DNA of 64,000 bases from Macrosoma leucophasiata (GCA_036365455.1 JAWQUS010000010.1:16664501-16728500); one strand, 5' to 3'. Numbered from the stretch's first letter, positions 23,061 through 35,079 are shown. Notes: generated by a model not told the origin, from the letters alone. Program-made: numbers and translations.

Positions 23061-23361
23061 AGCAACCATCATTTTTTGTTCGTTTGTTTCAACACGCTAA
23101 TCTCTGGAACTACCAGTCAGATTTGAAGAATATTTTTGCAGATGAAATTGAATTCTTGAGGAAAATGAGTGTCCGGAACGCTTGATTTGAGACGTTGTGG
23201 CTTCCATTCCTGTACACGATAAATGTGTTATGGCCAGATATAAAAGACGTATAAAACACGCACACAATACGCAGACTAGACAGGCTGCGTGTTTGTACGT
23301 GTTTTACGTGTATAGCGCCATTCACAACACAGGTTAAACATAATCTACTGCGCGTTTTTTT

Positions 23362-23526
23362 CATGTAATGGAAGTGTCAAACAAGCATGCAGTTCACATT
23401 GATGTTGAGTGATGACTGCAGCCTATAGACACCCACACAAAGACCAAGGTCAAAATGCAGATGCGTTACCAATCATCAGGCCTAAGGTGTTATGCCTCTG
23501 TGCCGGAAATTACAGGGCCGTACGGC
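23362..23526 (-). mobile_element. Element A, half copy (tail side)
   Basis: Clean reverse sequence from 'catgtaatggaagtgtcaaacaag' to 'acagggccgtac', where it stops abruptly. Confidence 0.7.
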
Positions 23527-23921
23527 TTACTGCGGGTTTTTTGTTGTTAAGCCTAAAATCAATAAATAATTTTGAAATACAAGTTCGGGGTAATAAAGAG
23601 CTCAACAACATCCACGTTCATTTATACAAGAACCTGTCAATTTGTGAAAGATGATTAGCAGTCAACCTTCGTCAGCTTTTTCTAAACCGAACTAGTTTGA
23701 AATTGTTCAAAGATTAGTTACCACAAGAAATAGGAACCGGATTGTATTGCTTGACATTTTTTTTATGTGATTAAAGTGAATCACAAATTGAGTAAAATGA
23801 TATAAAACCTTGTTGAAACCTCCAATATTTTTTAAAGACCTATCCAACGACACCCTCAGAATAGCGTACGCAAGATAAATAACATCCCCACTTTACGTGT
23901 AGGGGTGATACACTAAACAAA

Positions 23922-24145
23922 ATAGACACCCACACAAAGACCAAGGTCAAAATGCAGATGCGTTACCACTCCTGATGCCTAAGGTCTTATGCCTCTGTGC
24001 CGGAAATTACAGGGCCGTACATTACCACCTGATCGGAACACGATAGTGTTGAAGACTACCATTTAGCGGCAAGTATTTTAGGTAATGCGGTGGTGCCTAC
24101 GCCCGCGAGCTCCGTCACTGGAGCTCAACGACCAGTATAAAGATT
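23922..24145 (-). mobile_element. Element A, half copy (head side)
   Basis: Starts at 'gacacccacacaaagaccaagg' and runs to the 5' end (near 24140). It overlaps the half copy at 23362 by about 100 bp, so the pair is not one split element. Confidence 0.7.
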
Positions 24146-24299
24146 TTACCTCATTGGAATTGTTTCATCGCCATTGTTCGGTTGAATGATTGCACTAGTG
24201 GAAAAATTCTCTTAAAAAAATATTTTACTAGTGGGCGGTGGGGTCATCACGTCCATGCCGACGCCACGAATGAATATTGCTCACGGTTATTTACTATGG

Positions 24300-24480
24300 A
24301 AAATATTTTCACTCTTTTTTTTATGTCAGACAAACAGACGGGCCACCTAATGGCGCCAGATAACACCAGGGGCGCCGCTAACGCGCTGCCGGCCCTGAAG
24401 GACTCTTTTGACGGCATTTTTGAAGAACCCCATATTGTAGCACCGAGGTAACACCTCAGAGGGAAGCTCATTCAACAATT
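24300..24480 (-). mobile_element. LINE 3' end, family C
   Basis: On the minus strand it encodes the end of a LINE ORF (YNMGFFK..-like, then a block related to GVANVHRRR), with a short UTR and an A tail (poly-T near 24305 on the plus strand). Related copies: 27105-27275 and 44100-44330. Confidence 0.6.
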
Positions 24481-25195
24481 TACACGTTCTGGGCAAAAAT
24501 GAACGTGAGAACCGCACCATTGATCATAAAACTTACTTACTATTCAATCCATGAAATATGTATTAAAGCTGCGCTACTGTGGAGCCAGAAAGCGCGGAAT
24601 ATAATCAATTAGCAGCATAGGTACTGTACGTAAATTGAAAAGCTACTTTTATTCAGAAAAACGAATAGTAGACATTGAATGTATCTTAACATTGCTTGTG
24701 ATTGTGACTACACTTCATGTACCTGAAAACATTTGTACAGATTGTGAAGATCTATCTAGACTTAGTTCTAGAAAACATAACACAATGTAGATGTGTTGTC
24801 ATCCCTGACTCAATCGTAAGTTGTTATGTCGCTGTGATAGTTATTACGGTGCCATAAATCTAATTAAAATATAAAATACCTTTTTAAACCTAATTTATAT
24901 TATAAACTTTAGTGGTTGTATAATCAAAGTGTTATAATATCCTTGAACTTATTTATCTAAGCTCCGGTTAAGGCAGATTTTTTTTCGTCAACCATGACGA
25001 TTTAATTTGTGCGTGGAATCATATAGATATTTATTCTCTTTTGCCTAACTGCAACACGTATGAGAATAACCGCATACCTATTGAACCATGTGAAATTTTC
25101 TTACACATACTGTTTTATCTATAAGGTTTCCTGTCAAAGAAATGTGATATCTTTTGCATGCATGGTTCAAAGGAAATTAAGAATTTACTTTCTGA
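24480..25195. other. Upstream flank of gene 4
   Basis: No gene. It contains an old element A fragment (24780-24860, 'ctgtgatagttattacggtgcc'). Confidence 0.4.
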
Positions 25196-25200
25196 CTCGT

Positions 25201-25270
25201 TGGCCTTGTCGCTACGCAACGTCTATAATCCACTATATAAGCACCTCTTTACACACACCATGTATCAGTT
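25201..25270 (+). promoter_or_regulatory. Promoter of cuticle gene 4
   Basis: CAAGGCCA on the minus strand (25201-25208), a match to the FTZ-F1-type monomer site consensus YCAAGGYCR except at its first base. TATATAA is at 25234-25240 and TCAGTT has its A at 25267, 33 bp from the TATA start. The spacing from box to TATA is a few bases longer than in genes 5-9. Confidence 0.65.
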
Positions 25271-25292
25271 CTGAATTATCTATTCAATCAAC

Positions 25293-26214
25293 ATGTTCTC
25301 CAAAGTATGTATGATTAGTTTATAGATTAAAATATATATGCGTGTGAGTTTTTAGAGGGCCTCGTTATTTATTTTTATTTTTATAGGTAGTGGCATTCAC
25401 TTGCGTCCTGGCGGTGGCTTCGGCTGGACTCCTGCCTGCTGCTCCTCATTACTCCTCTGCCGCCGCTGTCTCTTCTCAGAGCATCGTGCGTCATGACCAG
25501 CCCCATGGTATAGTTGCCGCCCCCGTCGCCTACCACGCCGCCCCTGTGGCCTACGCCGCGCCCGCCGCGTACGCCAGCCACGGTGCCGTCTCCTCCCAGA
25601 ACATCGTGCGTCACGCCACCGTCAGCCACGCTGCTCCCCTGGCCTACGCGGCCGCTCCCGCTGCCATCGTCAGCCACGCCGCTCCCGCCGCCATCGTGAG
25701 CCACGCTGCTCCCGCCGCCATTGTCAGCCACGCCGCTCCTCTGCGTTACGCCACCGCTGCGCACCAAATTGAGGAATACGTGAGTTATAAATTAAATCAT
25801 TATAAAACCTAATTACTATCGTATCATAATGACCTCGAAAACATAAAATATAAGTATTTATACCTTTGTACTCAAATGTCAGTGGTGCCAGTGATGAAAA
25901 CACAAAAACTTATTTCTATTTCAACCACCTTATTACTAGTGAAATGTAACGTTAACATTATTACACAGGCTCACCCTAAATACGACTTCGCTTACTCTGT
26001 TGCTGACGGCCACACCGGCGACAACAAGTCCCAGCACGAGAGCCGCGACGGTGACGTAGTGCACGGCGAATACTCCCTGCTGGAGGCCGACGGCACCGTG
26101 CGCAGGGTGCAGTACTCCGCTGACGACCACAACGGCTTCAACGCGGTCGTCACTCGTGAGGGTCACGCCACACACGCCGCTCCCGCTCCCGTCCATGTCC
26201 TCGCTCACCATTAA
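25293..26214 (+). CDS. Cuticle gene 4: RR-2 cuticle protein (CPR family)
   Basis: Exons 25293-25304 (MFSK), 25387-25779 and 25969-26214 give 216 residues with phase 0 introns (GTATGT and GTGAGT donors). The signal peptide ends at VASA|GLLPA. The N-terminal motif appears twice, first as [13 protein letters not shown] then as [13 protein letters not shown]. It is followed by three AAPAAIVSH repeats, so the central part is Ala/His/Pro-rich. The RR-2 domain starts at residue 136 ([20 protein letters not shown]) with [17 protein letters not shown] and [12 protein letters not shown], and ends in PVHVLAHH. It is the first of the plus-strand trio (4-6). Role: secreted chitin-binding structural protein, by family. 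Confidence 0.93.
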
Positions 26215-26680
26215 ATCAGAACTGATTAAATGATACCACCCGCCCTCAGTGATGGAGACTCCGTGATAGAGTCTCTGGATAGATAATATAATTATTATAG
26301 ATTATTTAAAATACATAAAAGTAAAACTTTATTTTGTTTTTCATTTTAACCATCACCTTTATAATTTTGGATTCATAGTAATTTAAAAATTGTAAAAAAT
26401 TGTTTTGGATTCAGTAATCTTATTTACTGGCATCGGCCAAGGAAACTGTACATGGTAAGAATCGGTTTTGAAAAATCTGATATTTTTTTTTAATGTAAAT
26501 GTAAAATTTATCTGTATTAACTTGATACAGTGAAATTTTTAAGAAATGTTTCTGGAAACAAGAACAAGTTCTTTACCTTCTTGCAAGATGCTAGTGAGTG
26601 ATTGAAATAAGAATATATGTATTTCACGCCAAGTTCTTTACAGGATCCATACAGAGAATGTGGAATGGCAAATAGCTCTT
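26215..26680. other. 3' flank of gene 4
   Basis: ATTAAA occurs 11 nt after the stop; no canonical AATAAA nearby. Nothing else recognised. Confidence 0.3.
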
Positions 26681-26684
26681 TTTT

Positions 26685-26965
26685 TTGTAATACAAGTGGC
26701 AAACAAGCCTGCAGTTCACATTGATGTTAAGTGATGACTGCAGCCTATAGATACCCACACAAAGACCATGGTCTAAATGCATATGCGTTACCACTCCTGA
26801 GGCCTAAGATCTTATGCCTCTGTGCCGGAAATTACAGGGCCGTACATAACCACCTGACCGGAACACGATAGGGCTGAACACTACCATTTAGCGGCAAGTA
26901 TATTAGGTAATGCGGTGGTGCCTACGCCCGCGAGCTCCATCACCGGTGCTCTACCATCAGTAAAA
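26685..26965 (-). mobile_element. Element A, near complete
   Basis: Reverse copy from 'ttttttttgtaatacaagtggcaaac' to 'gctctaccatcagtaaaa'. Confidence 0.85.
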
Positions 26966-27104
26966 TGGTCGGTACTTATACTCCTCCATTGAAAGAAGTA
27001 TTTTAACAAAGATCGTTTGAAAACTAACATAACATTTATTTTCATAAAGAATGATATCGATATAACGATTCAAAGCGTTGCGAGTTGTGGAACAACTCTA
27101 ATAT

Positions 27105-27275
27105 TTTTTTGTATGTCAAACGATTAACAGACAAGCAGACGGGTCACCTGATGGAAAGTAGTCACCGTCGCCTATGAACATTTGCATCACATGGGGAGTT
27201 GCCAACGCGCTGCCAGCCCTGAAGGACTCTTTTGACGCCATTTTTGAAGAACCCCATATTTTAGCACCGAGGTTT
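27105..27275 (-). mobile_element. LINE 3' end, family C
   Basis: Same sequence as at 24300 and 44100 ('gttgccaacgcgctgccagccctgaaggactc' on plus). It stops shortly before the LTR element at 27294. Confidence 0.65.
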
Positions 27276-27293
27276 AGTTAATAAGTAATATTT

Positions 27294-27536
27294 TGTGGAG
27301 GAATGGGTGGAAGTGTTCCTCCGACGAAAAGGGAGGATCCTCCGACCAGGCGAGGTGGTAGCGCCTGGTGGGCCGCGGCCCAACGATTGACGTTGGGAAG
27401 TTGTATATATGCCAACTCTTGAGAAATCTTCGCATGTGCGATGTAATTTGACTGCACGCCATCTATCGTACTAGACAAGTACTGTAAGGTTTCATTGTAT
27501 TCCACTAGTTGGCGCCTTAATGTAGTGGACGCTACA
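27294..27536 (-). repeat. 3' LTR of the TRIM
   Basis: Positioned as the 3' LTR because the polypurine tract abuts its inner edge (27537-27550). Confidence 0.85.
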
Positions 27537-27959
27537 TCACTCCCCTCCAAGACCGGAGGTTGATATGATCGAGACAGCTGTCAGAGCTTCTCGCGGAGCT
27601 GTGCCAATGCCATATAGTCCCATGCCGCAAGTCCCAGTGAGTCGGGTGCGAAGGTCCTCAGTGAGTCGAGGTAGTCGCTGCTGCGGTGATGCGAAAGTCC
27701 CCTTTGAGTCGAGGTAGTCGCTGCGTAGTAGCTACTGCGGGACGGCGCAGTGTGCTGACGCTGATGTGGCTGCAGGGTACTCCAGGCATGCGCGGTCGCT
27801 GCAGGCGTATGGAGTATTCCTGATGAAGCCGAGGGTGCTGGCTGGCGTGACTTGATCACCGCTCGATCAGGTACTGGTGATGTGAGGGATGACGTCGTCG
27901 AAGGTGCTGCAGAGAGTGGCTGGTGAGAAGGTTGCTTCCAATCACGTCGGGGTCACCAC

Positions 27960-28202
27960 TGTGGAGGAACGGGTGGAAGTGTTCCTCCGGCGAAAAGGGA
28001 GGATTCTCCAACCAGGCGAGGTGGTAGCGCCTGGCGGGCCGCGGCCCAACGGTTGACGTTGGAAAGTTGTATATATGCCAACTCTTGAGAAATCTTCGCA
28101 TGTGCGATGTAATTTGACTGCAGGCCATCTATCGTACTAGACAAGTACTGTAAGGTTTCATTGTATTCCACTAGTTGGCGCCTTAATGTAGTGGACGCTA
28201 CA
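27960..28202 (-). repeat. 5' LTR of the TRIM
   Basis: Positioned as the 5' LTR because the tRNA-Trp-type primer binding site abuts its inner edge. Confidence 0.85.
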
Positions 28203-28204
28203 AT

Positions 28205-28500
28205 TTTTTTATTTTTTTTTTATGTTATTGAAGTGGCAAACAAGTATGCAGTTCACATTGATGTTAAGTGATGACTACAGCCTATAGACACCCACACAAA
28301 GACCAAGGTCAAAATGCAAATGCGTTACCACTCCTGAGGCCTAAGGTGTTATGCCTCTGTGCCGGAAATTACAGGGCCGTACATTACCACCTGACCGGAA
28401 CACGATAGTGCTGAACACTACCATTTAGCGGCAAGTAAATCAGGTAATGCGGTGGTGCCTACGCCCGCGAGCTCCGTCACTGGAGCTCTACCACCAGTAA
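28205..28500 (-). mobile_element. Element A, complete
   Basis: Full reverse copy, poly-T to 'gagctctaccaccagtaaaa', close to the consensus. It follows the TRIM directly. Confidence 0.88.
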
Positions 28501-28679
28501 AATCTCTACGAACAGATTGGAAGCCTTGTGGATATATATTCTCTAGATTATAAATATGCATAAAAATTTGGTTTGCAGCATATCTGGATGAACGAAATGA
28601 TTCTGCGGTGGGATCCTAACCTATAAACGGTTCATATAAACTGGATATAAAATCATAACCTCCCGTTCGAGGCAAAATA

Positions 28680-28980
28680 AACAGCCTCAGTAGCCTAGTG
28701 GTTGCAGGCTACTACTACTACGCTGGTCCTGGGTTCGATTTCCGGGTCAGGGGCTATCAGAGATAAAATACAGGTATAAAATCCTTCATCTCTAGTGCTA
28801 TTGGGATTTTTCCATTTTCTGGAAATTACACAGTATAATGTCAACAGGCTCGCCACCTGTTACATGAGGCAAAACTTAACCAGCGAATCGTGAGTGTTTA
28901 CATGTATGCTTGAATGACTGCATTTACCTCTGCCTACCCCTTCGAGGTTTACAGGCGTGAAGTTACGTTGTAATAACATA
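28680..28980 (+). mobile_element. SINE B, near complete
   Basis: Head 'agcctcagtagcctagtggttgc' (A-box-like), B box GGGTTCGATTTCCGGGTC, body with 'caacaggctcgccacctgttac', end 'cttcgaggtttacaggcgtgaagttacg'. Confidence 0.8.
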
Positions 28981-28984
28981 CGAA

Positions 28985-29640
28985 AACGGAACCCTGTAAA
29001 CGCAATTTTCAAAAAATAATTTCCTTCATAATATATATTTTTACTCTCATGTTGCAACGCTAAAACTTGCGTAAAAGAGGAACTATAAAATTTAACAAAT
29101 TGTCTCTCCTCAAGCAGTTTGCCGCATACTTTCATGTGCAAAATTATTATTTACCAAAAAATTCACATCGCAAACTTGTGATCTCGTTGTGTTGTGTGTA
29201 AAAATAACTACCTCACTAACTAGAACTACACTTGAAAAGTGATGTTCCAGTCTTTATGTTAGGAATAAAAAAGTTCTTCAGTATTTTGACAAAATCACCC
29301 CTAAACTTTCAAAATTAAGGGGTTAAAATGAAATAGAGAGTTTTTAAGTTATAGACGTGATTAAGTACTTCACATATAGGTACGCGACGGGAAACTTGAT
29401 TAGGACAATTCCATGGGATCGTAAAATTTAAATTGTTTATAAAACGACATCCACGCGGGCGACGCCGCGGGCAACAGCTAGTAATTAAACAAAAATAAAG
29501 GAAATATTAAGCCTATACAACAACGTAATCTTTATGCAATTTTTTGAACGGAATCCTTAGTGCACGAGTTTGATTCGCACTTGGCCGGTTTTTTCTCTGT
29601 TAGTATGATCACCAATCAGCATGCCAAGCGTGGCAAAATA
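28985..29640. other. Intergenic with a Helitron-like 3' end
   Basis: At 29440-29481 the sequence GACGCCGCGGGCAACAGCTAG followed by T is a typical lepidopteran Helitron-like 3' end. Its 5' end is not identified. No gene. Confidence 0.4.
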
Positions 29641-29649
29641 TAGCATATT

Positions 29650-29930
29650 CTTTCCTTATGACGAACAACACTGTTATGACCATCTTCGGGAAAGAATTTG
29701 TCCAGTGGCGACGGATGGACGTCTTTGGGATGTAATTATGATGATGGTGATGGTGATGGTCGTTTTTGTGGCATTGGTGGCGTAGTTGTTCGGTGATGTT
29801 GGTAGCGTTGGTGTTGGTGGTGACGTTGATGGCTTGGTGGTGGTGGTAGTGGTGACAGTGGTGGTGGTGATGGTGGTGGTGGTATCAATGGTGGTGACGG
29901 TGGTGGTGTTGGTGTCATTAGTGGTTTAAA
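29650..29930 (+). repeat. RTE-like LINE tail grown into a GGT/GAT microsatellite
   Basis: 'cagtggcgacggatggacgtctttggg' (29702-29728) resembles an RTE-type LINE 3' end, directly followed by about 180 bp of GATGGT/GGTGGT repeats. The same arrangement recurs at 40205-40460. Confidence 0.6.
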
Positions 29931-30111
29931 ATGCACAACGTTAATATTCAATTTTTCACTTCTGCCGGCTCTTACGGAGTGCATATTATATATAATATAT
30001 AGATTTATCTTTTATCTTTCATTCTCTGCTAGTAGCACTAATTGACTGAAACTTTACAAAACTTTATAATAATTGTCTTTAAAAAATACCTATTATGAAT
30101 AGAAGTTTAAA

Positions 30112-30475
30112 ATGGCCTTTTCTAAAATACAGTTCAGCATAGGATGGACGTTTGTAGGTACTTACACGACTGCGCGTTTAAACACTTATATGAGCTATTT
30201 TCCGGACAGTCAGTTATATTTTATGTGGCTTTGGCACGTGTTTGCAATCCTAGCAACCTGTGTGCTTTTATACCTGATGGCCATACGTCTAATATTGTGT
30301 ACAGAGAAGCATTACTGTAAAGAAGATTTTTTTAGCTACTTAAAAGTGTTTACGATCCCAAAATTAACCAAAAGTAATATCACAGTATAGACACACTGTG
30401 GTAATATCCAAAAGCCCTGCCCAAAGTCCCAAAGTCACTATTCCACCCGAACAGAGTCGCGGGCACAGCTACTGT
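30112..30475 (+). repeat. Helitron-like end with a chance open frame
   Basis: An open frame at 30112-30390 covers sequence shared with 11310-11445 (reversed), followed by GAGTCGCGGGCACAGCTA. It is therefore treated as part of a repeat, not a gene. Confidence 0.45.
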
Positions 30476-30479
30476 TAAT

Positions 30480-31275
30480 AAAAGTTAATAAAACAGTAAA
30501 ATCCATGTGTCTGTACATTGAATATAATAACAAAAACTAATAGGGGGCGATGTTAAAATAGTATTTAAACACTTATAAACTGTTTTTTAATTTTTTTGTT
30601 TGTCTGTTTGTCCGTTTGTCTATAAAAAAAAATACGCAAAATAGAAGAAAGGTTCAGCCAAAACAAATAATAAAACTATTTCTCGAATAACACCATTTGT
30701 AAAACATTGTTGTTGATCAACTTATTTATTGCACTCGTCATACAAAAACGGAATCCTATATTGGACGTGGCCCGGCACACACTTGGCACACACACATATT
30801 TGTGTCAATAATGGAGAATAATATTTTACAAATATAGCTTACTTATTTGTCAATAAAGTAAAAATATGCCATGTCTTCGTATTATTACCTTAAAGTCGCT
30901 GCCTATAGGTATTTAAAACATGTACCCACTTTCCTGTAGTAAGATATTAATTTGCTTTACCTAATTGAATATTTAACAGCATACTTATAGTATGATATTA
31001 TACAATCATCCTTAATTCTTTCCGACCTTATCTTTTATCACTGAGCCATAAATTGCATATCCATGCATTAAAAGTTATATATCCTGAATACAGTAGCGCT
31101 TCTTCCATAACACAAAAATAAATATTTATTGTTTTATATTATTTTGCATTAACACATGCTTGTGCATGCATGCTTGTGTTTTCTTTAAATAAAATAAATA
31201 TTTATTACATAGGTACACCATGCTACATATTGCCAATTAACAAGACTTGCCAAATTTTTAGCTAAGAGGCGTTCC
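30480..31275. other. Upstream flank of gene 5
   Basis: No gene. It has a SINE E tail fragment at 31130-31200 containing a small palindrome 'tgcttgtgcatgcatgcttgtg'-like. Confidence 0.4.
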
Positions 31276-31285
31276 GCTGACCTGT

Positions 31286-31350
31286 CGACCTTGTTGAATC
31301 TGAAATGTAACCAGTATATAAGCTGATCTGTACACTGACATATTATCAGT
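31286..31350 (+). promoter_or_regulatory. Promoter of cuticle gene 5
   Basis: CAAGGTCG on the minus strand (31286-31293), TATATAA at 31315-31321, and TCAGTT with its A at 31348. The box-to-TATA gap is the same as in genes 6-9. Confidence 0.7.
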
Positions 31351-31373
31351 TGCACGATAGCTATAATCCAAAA

Positions 31374-32416
31374 ATGTTCTGCAAAGTAAGTACTACTTGC
31401 AAAAATAAACTGTAAAATATTAGTGAAGTTTTCAGTATTTTAACATTGGTATAACTTACAATTCGTTATTTTAGGTTGTAGCTCTCAGCTGCGTGTTGGC
31501 GGTGGCCTCAGCTGGTCTTCTGGCTACCCCACACTACTCTTCCGCCGCTGCGGTGTCATCACAGAGTATCGTGCGTCATGACCAGCCCCATGGCATAGTT
31601 GCCGCCCCCGTCGCCTACCACGCCGCCCCCGCTGCCTACGCCGCACCCGCCGCGTACGCCGCACCCCTCGCCTACGCCGCTCCCGCTTACGCCAGCCACG
31701 GAGCCGTCTCCTCACAGAACATCGTGCGTCACGCCACCGTCAGCCACGCTGCTCCCCTGGCCTACGCGGCCGCTCCTGCTGCCATCGTCAGCCACGCCGC
31801 TCCCGCCGCCATTGTGAGCCATGCCGCTCCCGCCGCCATTGTCAGCCACGCCGCTCCTCTTCGTTACGCCACCGCTGCGCACCAAGTTGAGGAATACGTA
31901 AGTTTAACAATAAAAAACTTTATATAATAAAAATTTATAGATGCATATTGTGCATATGGTCACATCAAAACGTGTGGGAATGACAAAACCACATTTATCT
32001 TTTATTTTCTATTTGACAAGTGAGTGGATTTTCGTAAAATTTGGATTGACTTTCTTTGTGCACCGACCACAATTTGTGATTGTGCGCCTCACATTAGGTT
32101 CATCTTAGTTTTTTCTTGCCTTATTGATTATTAGTTTAAAATGTATTGTGTATTACATTGTTACTGTGATCCACAGGCTCACCCCAGGTACGACTTTGCG
32201 TACTCCGTTGCTGATGGCCACACCGGCGACAACAAGTCCCAGCACGAGAGCCGCGACGGTGACGCAGTGCACGGCGAGTACTCTCTGCTGGAGGCCGACG
32301 GTACCGTGCGCAGAGTGCAGTACTCCGCCGACGACCACACCGGCTTCAACGCTATCGTCAGCCGTGAGGGACATGCTCAGCATGCCGCTCCTGCTGCCAT
32401 CCTCGCTCACCACTAA
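31374..32416 (+). CDS. Cuticle gene 5: RR-2 cuticle protein (CPR family)
   Basis: Exons 31374-31385 (MFCK), 31475-31897 and 32177-32416 give 224 residues, phase 0 introns. The signal peptide [13 protein letters not shown] is followed by [10 protein letters not shown]. Motif copies [13 protein letters not shown] and [13 protein letters not shown] bracket a run of AAPxAYAAP repeats; three AAPAAIVSH repeats follow. The RR-2 domain starts at residue 146 ([20 protein letters not shown]), with [23 protein letters not shown] and a tail ending ILAHH. Thr replaces the usual Asn of NGFN, as in genes 6, 7 and 10. Secreted cuticle protein by family; timing probably set by the shared promoter module. Confidence 0.93.
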
Positions 32417-32491
32417 AAACCGAATTAGCTAACTGATATTCAAATAGATTTATTAATGAATAGATCCATGAAATGGATTATTTATGCTGTA

Positions 32492-32497
32492 AATAAA
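32492..32497 (+). terminator. Polyadenylation signal of gene 5
   Basis: AATAAA about 76 nt past the stop. Confidence 0.65.
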
Positions 32498-32719
32498 TTA
32501 TTTAGTAAAGTAAACTATCAAAAATCATTTTTGTTTTTTATATTTTTGACCCCATATTTCTCTCTAGTTATGCGTTACTTTCGTTTGAACTCTATTATAA
32601 CTCAATGTTATCCCAAAACACTGACACGGTTCTGAATTAAACACTTATTGTAATGTCGATATTAACAATAATACACTTGCTTTCGACAGCTTTAGAAAAG
32701 AGTTCGTAAATTACTCCTT

Positions 32720-33185
32720 GTTTGTAGCCACACACTTAATGAAATTTTTGCGACTTCTAAGAAGTTTTCGGAGCTTACAAAGAATCCTTATATTTTCGAC
32801 ATGTCCGTATATTTGTTCGTCTGTCTGGTCATCTAGCAGAAAGTTGTTATTTGGTACAAATATATTATACATATATTCAGAGCGAGACTTCGTCCGCGTG
32901 AGAATTTATGATTGTTCAGTATCTGCCCGGACGAAATCGTGGGCGCAGCTAGTATAAAGGTAGTCTAAGTTACTCCTTATTACATAAATTATCTGCCAGT
33001 GAAAGTCCCATCAAAATCGGTAAAGCCGTTCCCGATATTATCGGGGACAAACAGACAGACAAAAATTGTAAAAAAATTGTTTTGGTTTATGTACATATGC
33101 ATTTAGTAAAATGCGGTTGTTTTTATATTACAAACAGACACTACAATTTTATTTATTTGTATAGATATATATATTACTCATACCA
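32720..33185 (+). repeat. Repeat debris with Helitron-like end
   Basis: 'gaaatcgtgggcgcagctag' (32935-32954) ends a Helitron-like piece. From about 33000 to 33180 follows a repeat with 'aaaatcggtaaagccgttcccga' and 'gacagacaaaaattgtaaaaaa', shared with 59885-60085. Confidence 0.5.
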
Positions 33186-33444
33186 ACAAAGTAGTAATAA
33201 AAATATAAAATCTTAAATATAAAATGTTCGTCCCCTACACGTGATATAAAGATGTAGGAATTTTCATTTGAGGTCGTTAAATATGTTTGTCTTTTAAAAA
33301 TACTGTGAGTTCTAAAAGATTTTTTTCCATAACGGTATAAGTTTTTGAAATATTAAGCGATAAAACCTCCTTCTAGATGGTTGCAATAGGTAGTAGAAAT
33401 TAGTAATTGTTAGTAACAATAATCATATTATATTCTGTAATTTT

Positions 33445-33652
33445 GACGACCCGGTTAGTCCAGCGGTGTGAGATGACCGTTTGATTCGAAGGGTCGCGGG
33501 TTCGATCCCCGCACCGGGACAAATATTTGTATGGCCTACAGATATTTGTTTCGGGTCTGGGTGTTTGTGTATGTGTTGTATGTCTACAACGGCACCCACG
33601 ACACAGGTTTATACCTACTGTGGGGCTGTGAGTGTAAGCGTATTTTTTTTAT
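33445..33652 (+). mobile_element. SINE D, near complete
   Basis: tRNA-like head GACGACCCGGTTAGTCCAGC, B box GGGTTCGATCCCCGCACCGG, body with 'cgggtctgggtgtttgtgta', ending in a T run. Confidence 0.82.
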
Positions 33653-33654
33653 AT

Positions 33655-35075
33655 TGCACATCAGTCTACAAAAAATACAGAAGGCGACCTTATCGCTCAG
33701 GCAACGATTTCTTCCAGACAACCTGCTAAAAGGATTATATTTGAAGATTCTGACTGGGTGTACTAAATTAATGTTCTAGCTATGTAGCTATATCTTCTAG
33801 CTATGTATATATATATATATATATCTATAAATCACAAAAAAAAATAAAGATTCACGGCTAGTCCAAATGGAAGGCCAGATCAGCTTCATGTCAGGTCGAT
33901 AATATCAGTCGACCTGACGCTGATTTTCATCTGGGGCCCTGTGTTCCACGGATGTCAAGCAGGTTGGACAATTAAACTAGCCATTGTACATAAAGATAGT
34001 ATAATATTATTATAGACGTAAATATAGATATGTATATACATATTATTTATACAATATAAATATGTACTTACAATAAATATTTTGTATACGTGTTTAAACC
34101 AATAGCGTAAAAAGAAAAAGAGATGTTGCAAAAATGTATGGAACTCCGGCCATGTATTGTACACAATATCATTGAACAGGTAAAATCAATATAAAAACGT
34201 TTTTTACTGCATATTTTCACTTATTTGGCTTTGTTTGCAGTTACAAAACATTATTTGCAGTAAGAATTGCAACTCAAAACCAACATGGCGAATATGGCTG
34301 GCGATGTCATTTTGACATTTTCATTTTTTAAATTGTATTTTGATTATATAGTACTTGGAGAAAAAAGTATTATTTTCTAAATACTATCGAAATCGATTGA
34401 TCCCAAGTGTCGGCTGTATCGCCGCCATGTTTAACATAGTTGAAAATGATAAAATCGTTTGAATTAAATGTGGTTGTAACTCTCAAATATATTCTTGAAT
34501 AAATTAATTGTATTTTTCTCGGATTCTTCTTTAATTTACCCATTTTAGGAGGACGTGTACGAACCAGAGCCGAGCTCGTAACATCTCCTTTGTACATATA
34601 TTTACCGAGTATCACGTTAGAGTACACTTCATGACGTCATAGTGCAGTGCGTTGGTAGCAGGAAGCAGGAGGCTCGATAAGACGATAATATGATATTGAT
34701 CGAACGAAGTTCCTACCTGCGTGTTGTCAGACGTTAACAATTACAATATCCACATTGTGAATTTTTTCGAGTTGCAAGTTATCATTTCATCCACATAAAA
34801 TTAGTTTTGTGGAACTTTATATGACGCGACAATTGTATCAATCAACCTATGGTGAAATCAACCTATAGATATGGTGCCACCGTCTCTTTTCCTACCGCAC
34901 TACCTGCCGAAGAGAGTTTTTTTTTTTTAATTTATTCATTTATCATATTTAACTATAGATACAATACATCACCCACACAGAGCTTGATCGCACAGTGGAT
35001 ATAAAAGAAAAAAATAAAGGTAAGTACCTACTACTTTTTAGGTGGTATAGACTTGATATAGGTGACACAATATAT
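33655..35075. other. Intergenic, AT-rich
   Basis: A short (TA)n run near 33805-33825. The minus-strand open frames here have no features I recognise. No gene supported. Confidence 0.4.
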
Positions 35076-35079
35076 TTTT

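Larger units (their letters stand above)
27294..28202 (-). mobile_element. Miniature LTR retroelement (TRIM-like), complete
   Basis: Two 243-bp LTRs (27294-27536 and 27960-28202) that begin TG and end CA and differ at about eight positions by eye. Read on the minus strand, the 5' LTR is followed after 1 nt by a primer binding site TGGTGACCCCGACGTGAT (27958-27941), complementary to the 3' end of animal tRNA-Trp. A polypurine tract GGAGGGGAGTGA directly precedes the 3' LTR. Flanks repeat ATTT (27290-27293 and 28203-28206), a 4-bp duplication as in Gypsy-type elements. The inside is only 423 bp and lacks gag or pol, so it must rely on a partner element. Confidence 0.88.

Noticed and set aside
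23362..24145. One element A copy split by a 400-bp insertion
   Set aside because: The two halves overlap by about 100 bp of the element, so they are two partial copies or a rearrangement, not a simple split.
27274..28171. Four minus-strand open frames suggesting a small duplicated gene
   Set aside because: The duplicated parts are the two LTRs of the miniature element; the frames lie in LTR or internal non-coding sequence.
30112..30390. Possible 92-residue membrane protein with hydrophobic segment
   Set aside because: Its second half matches a repeat also present near 11310-11445 and leads into a Helitron-like end; the start has no support.
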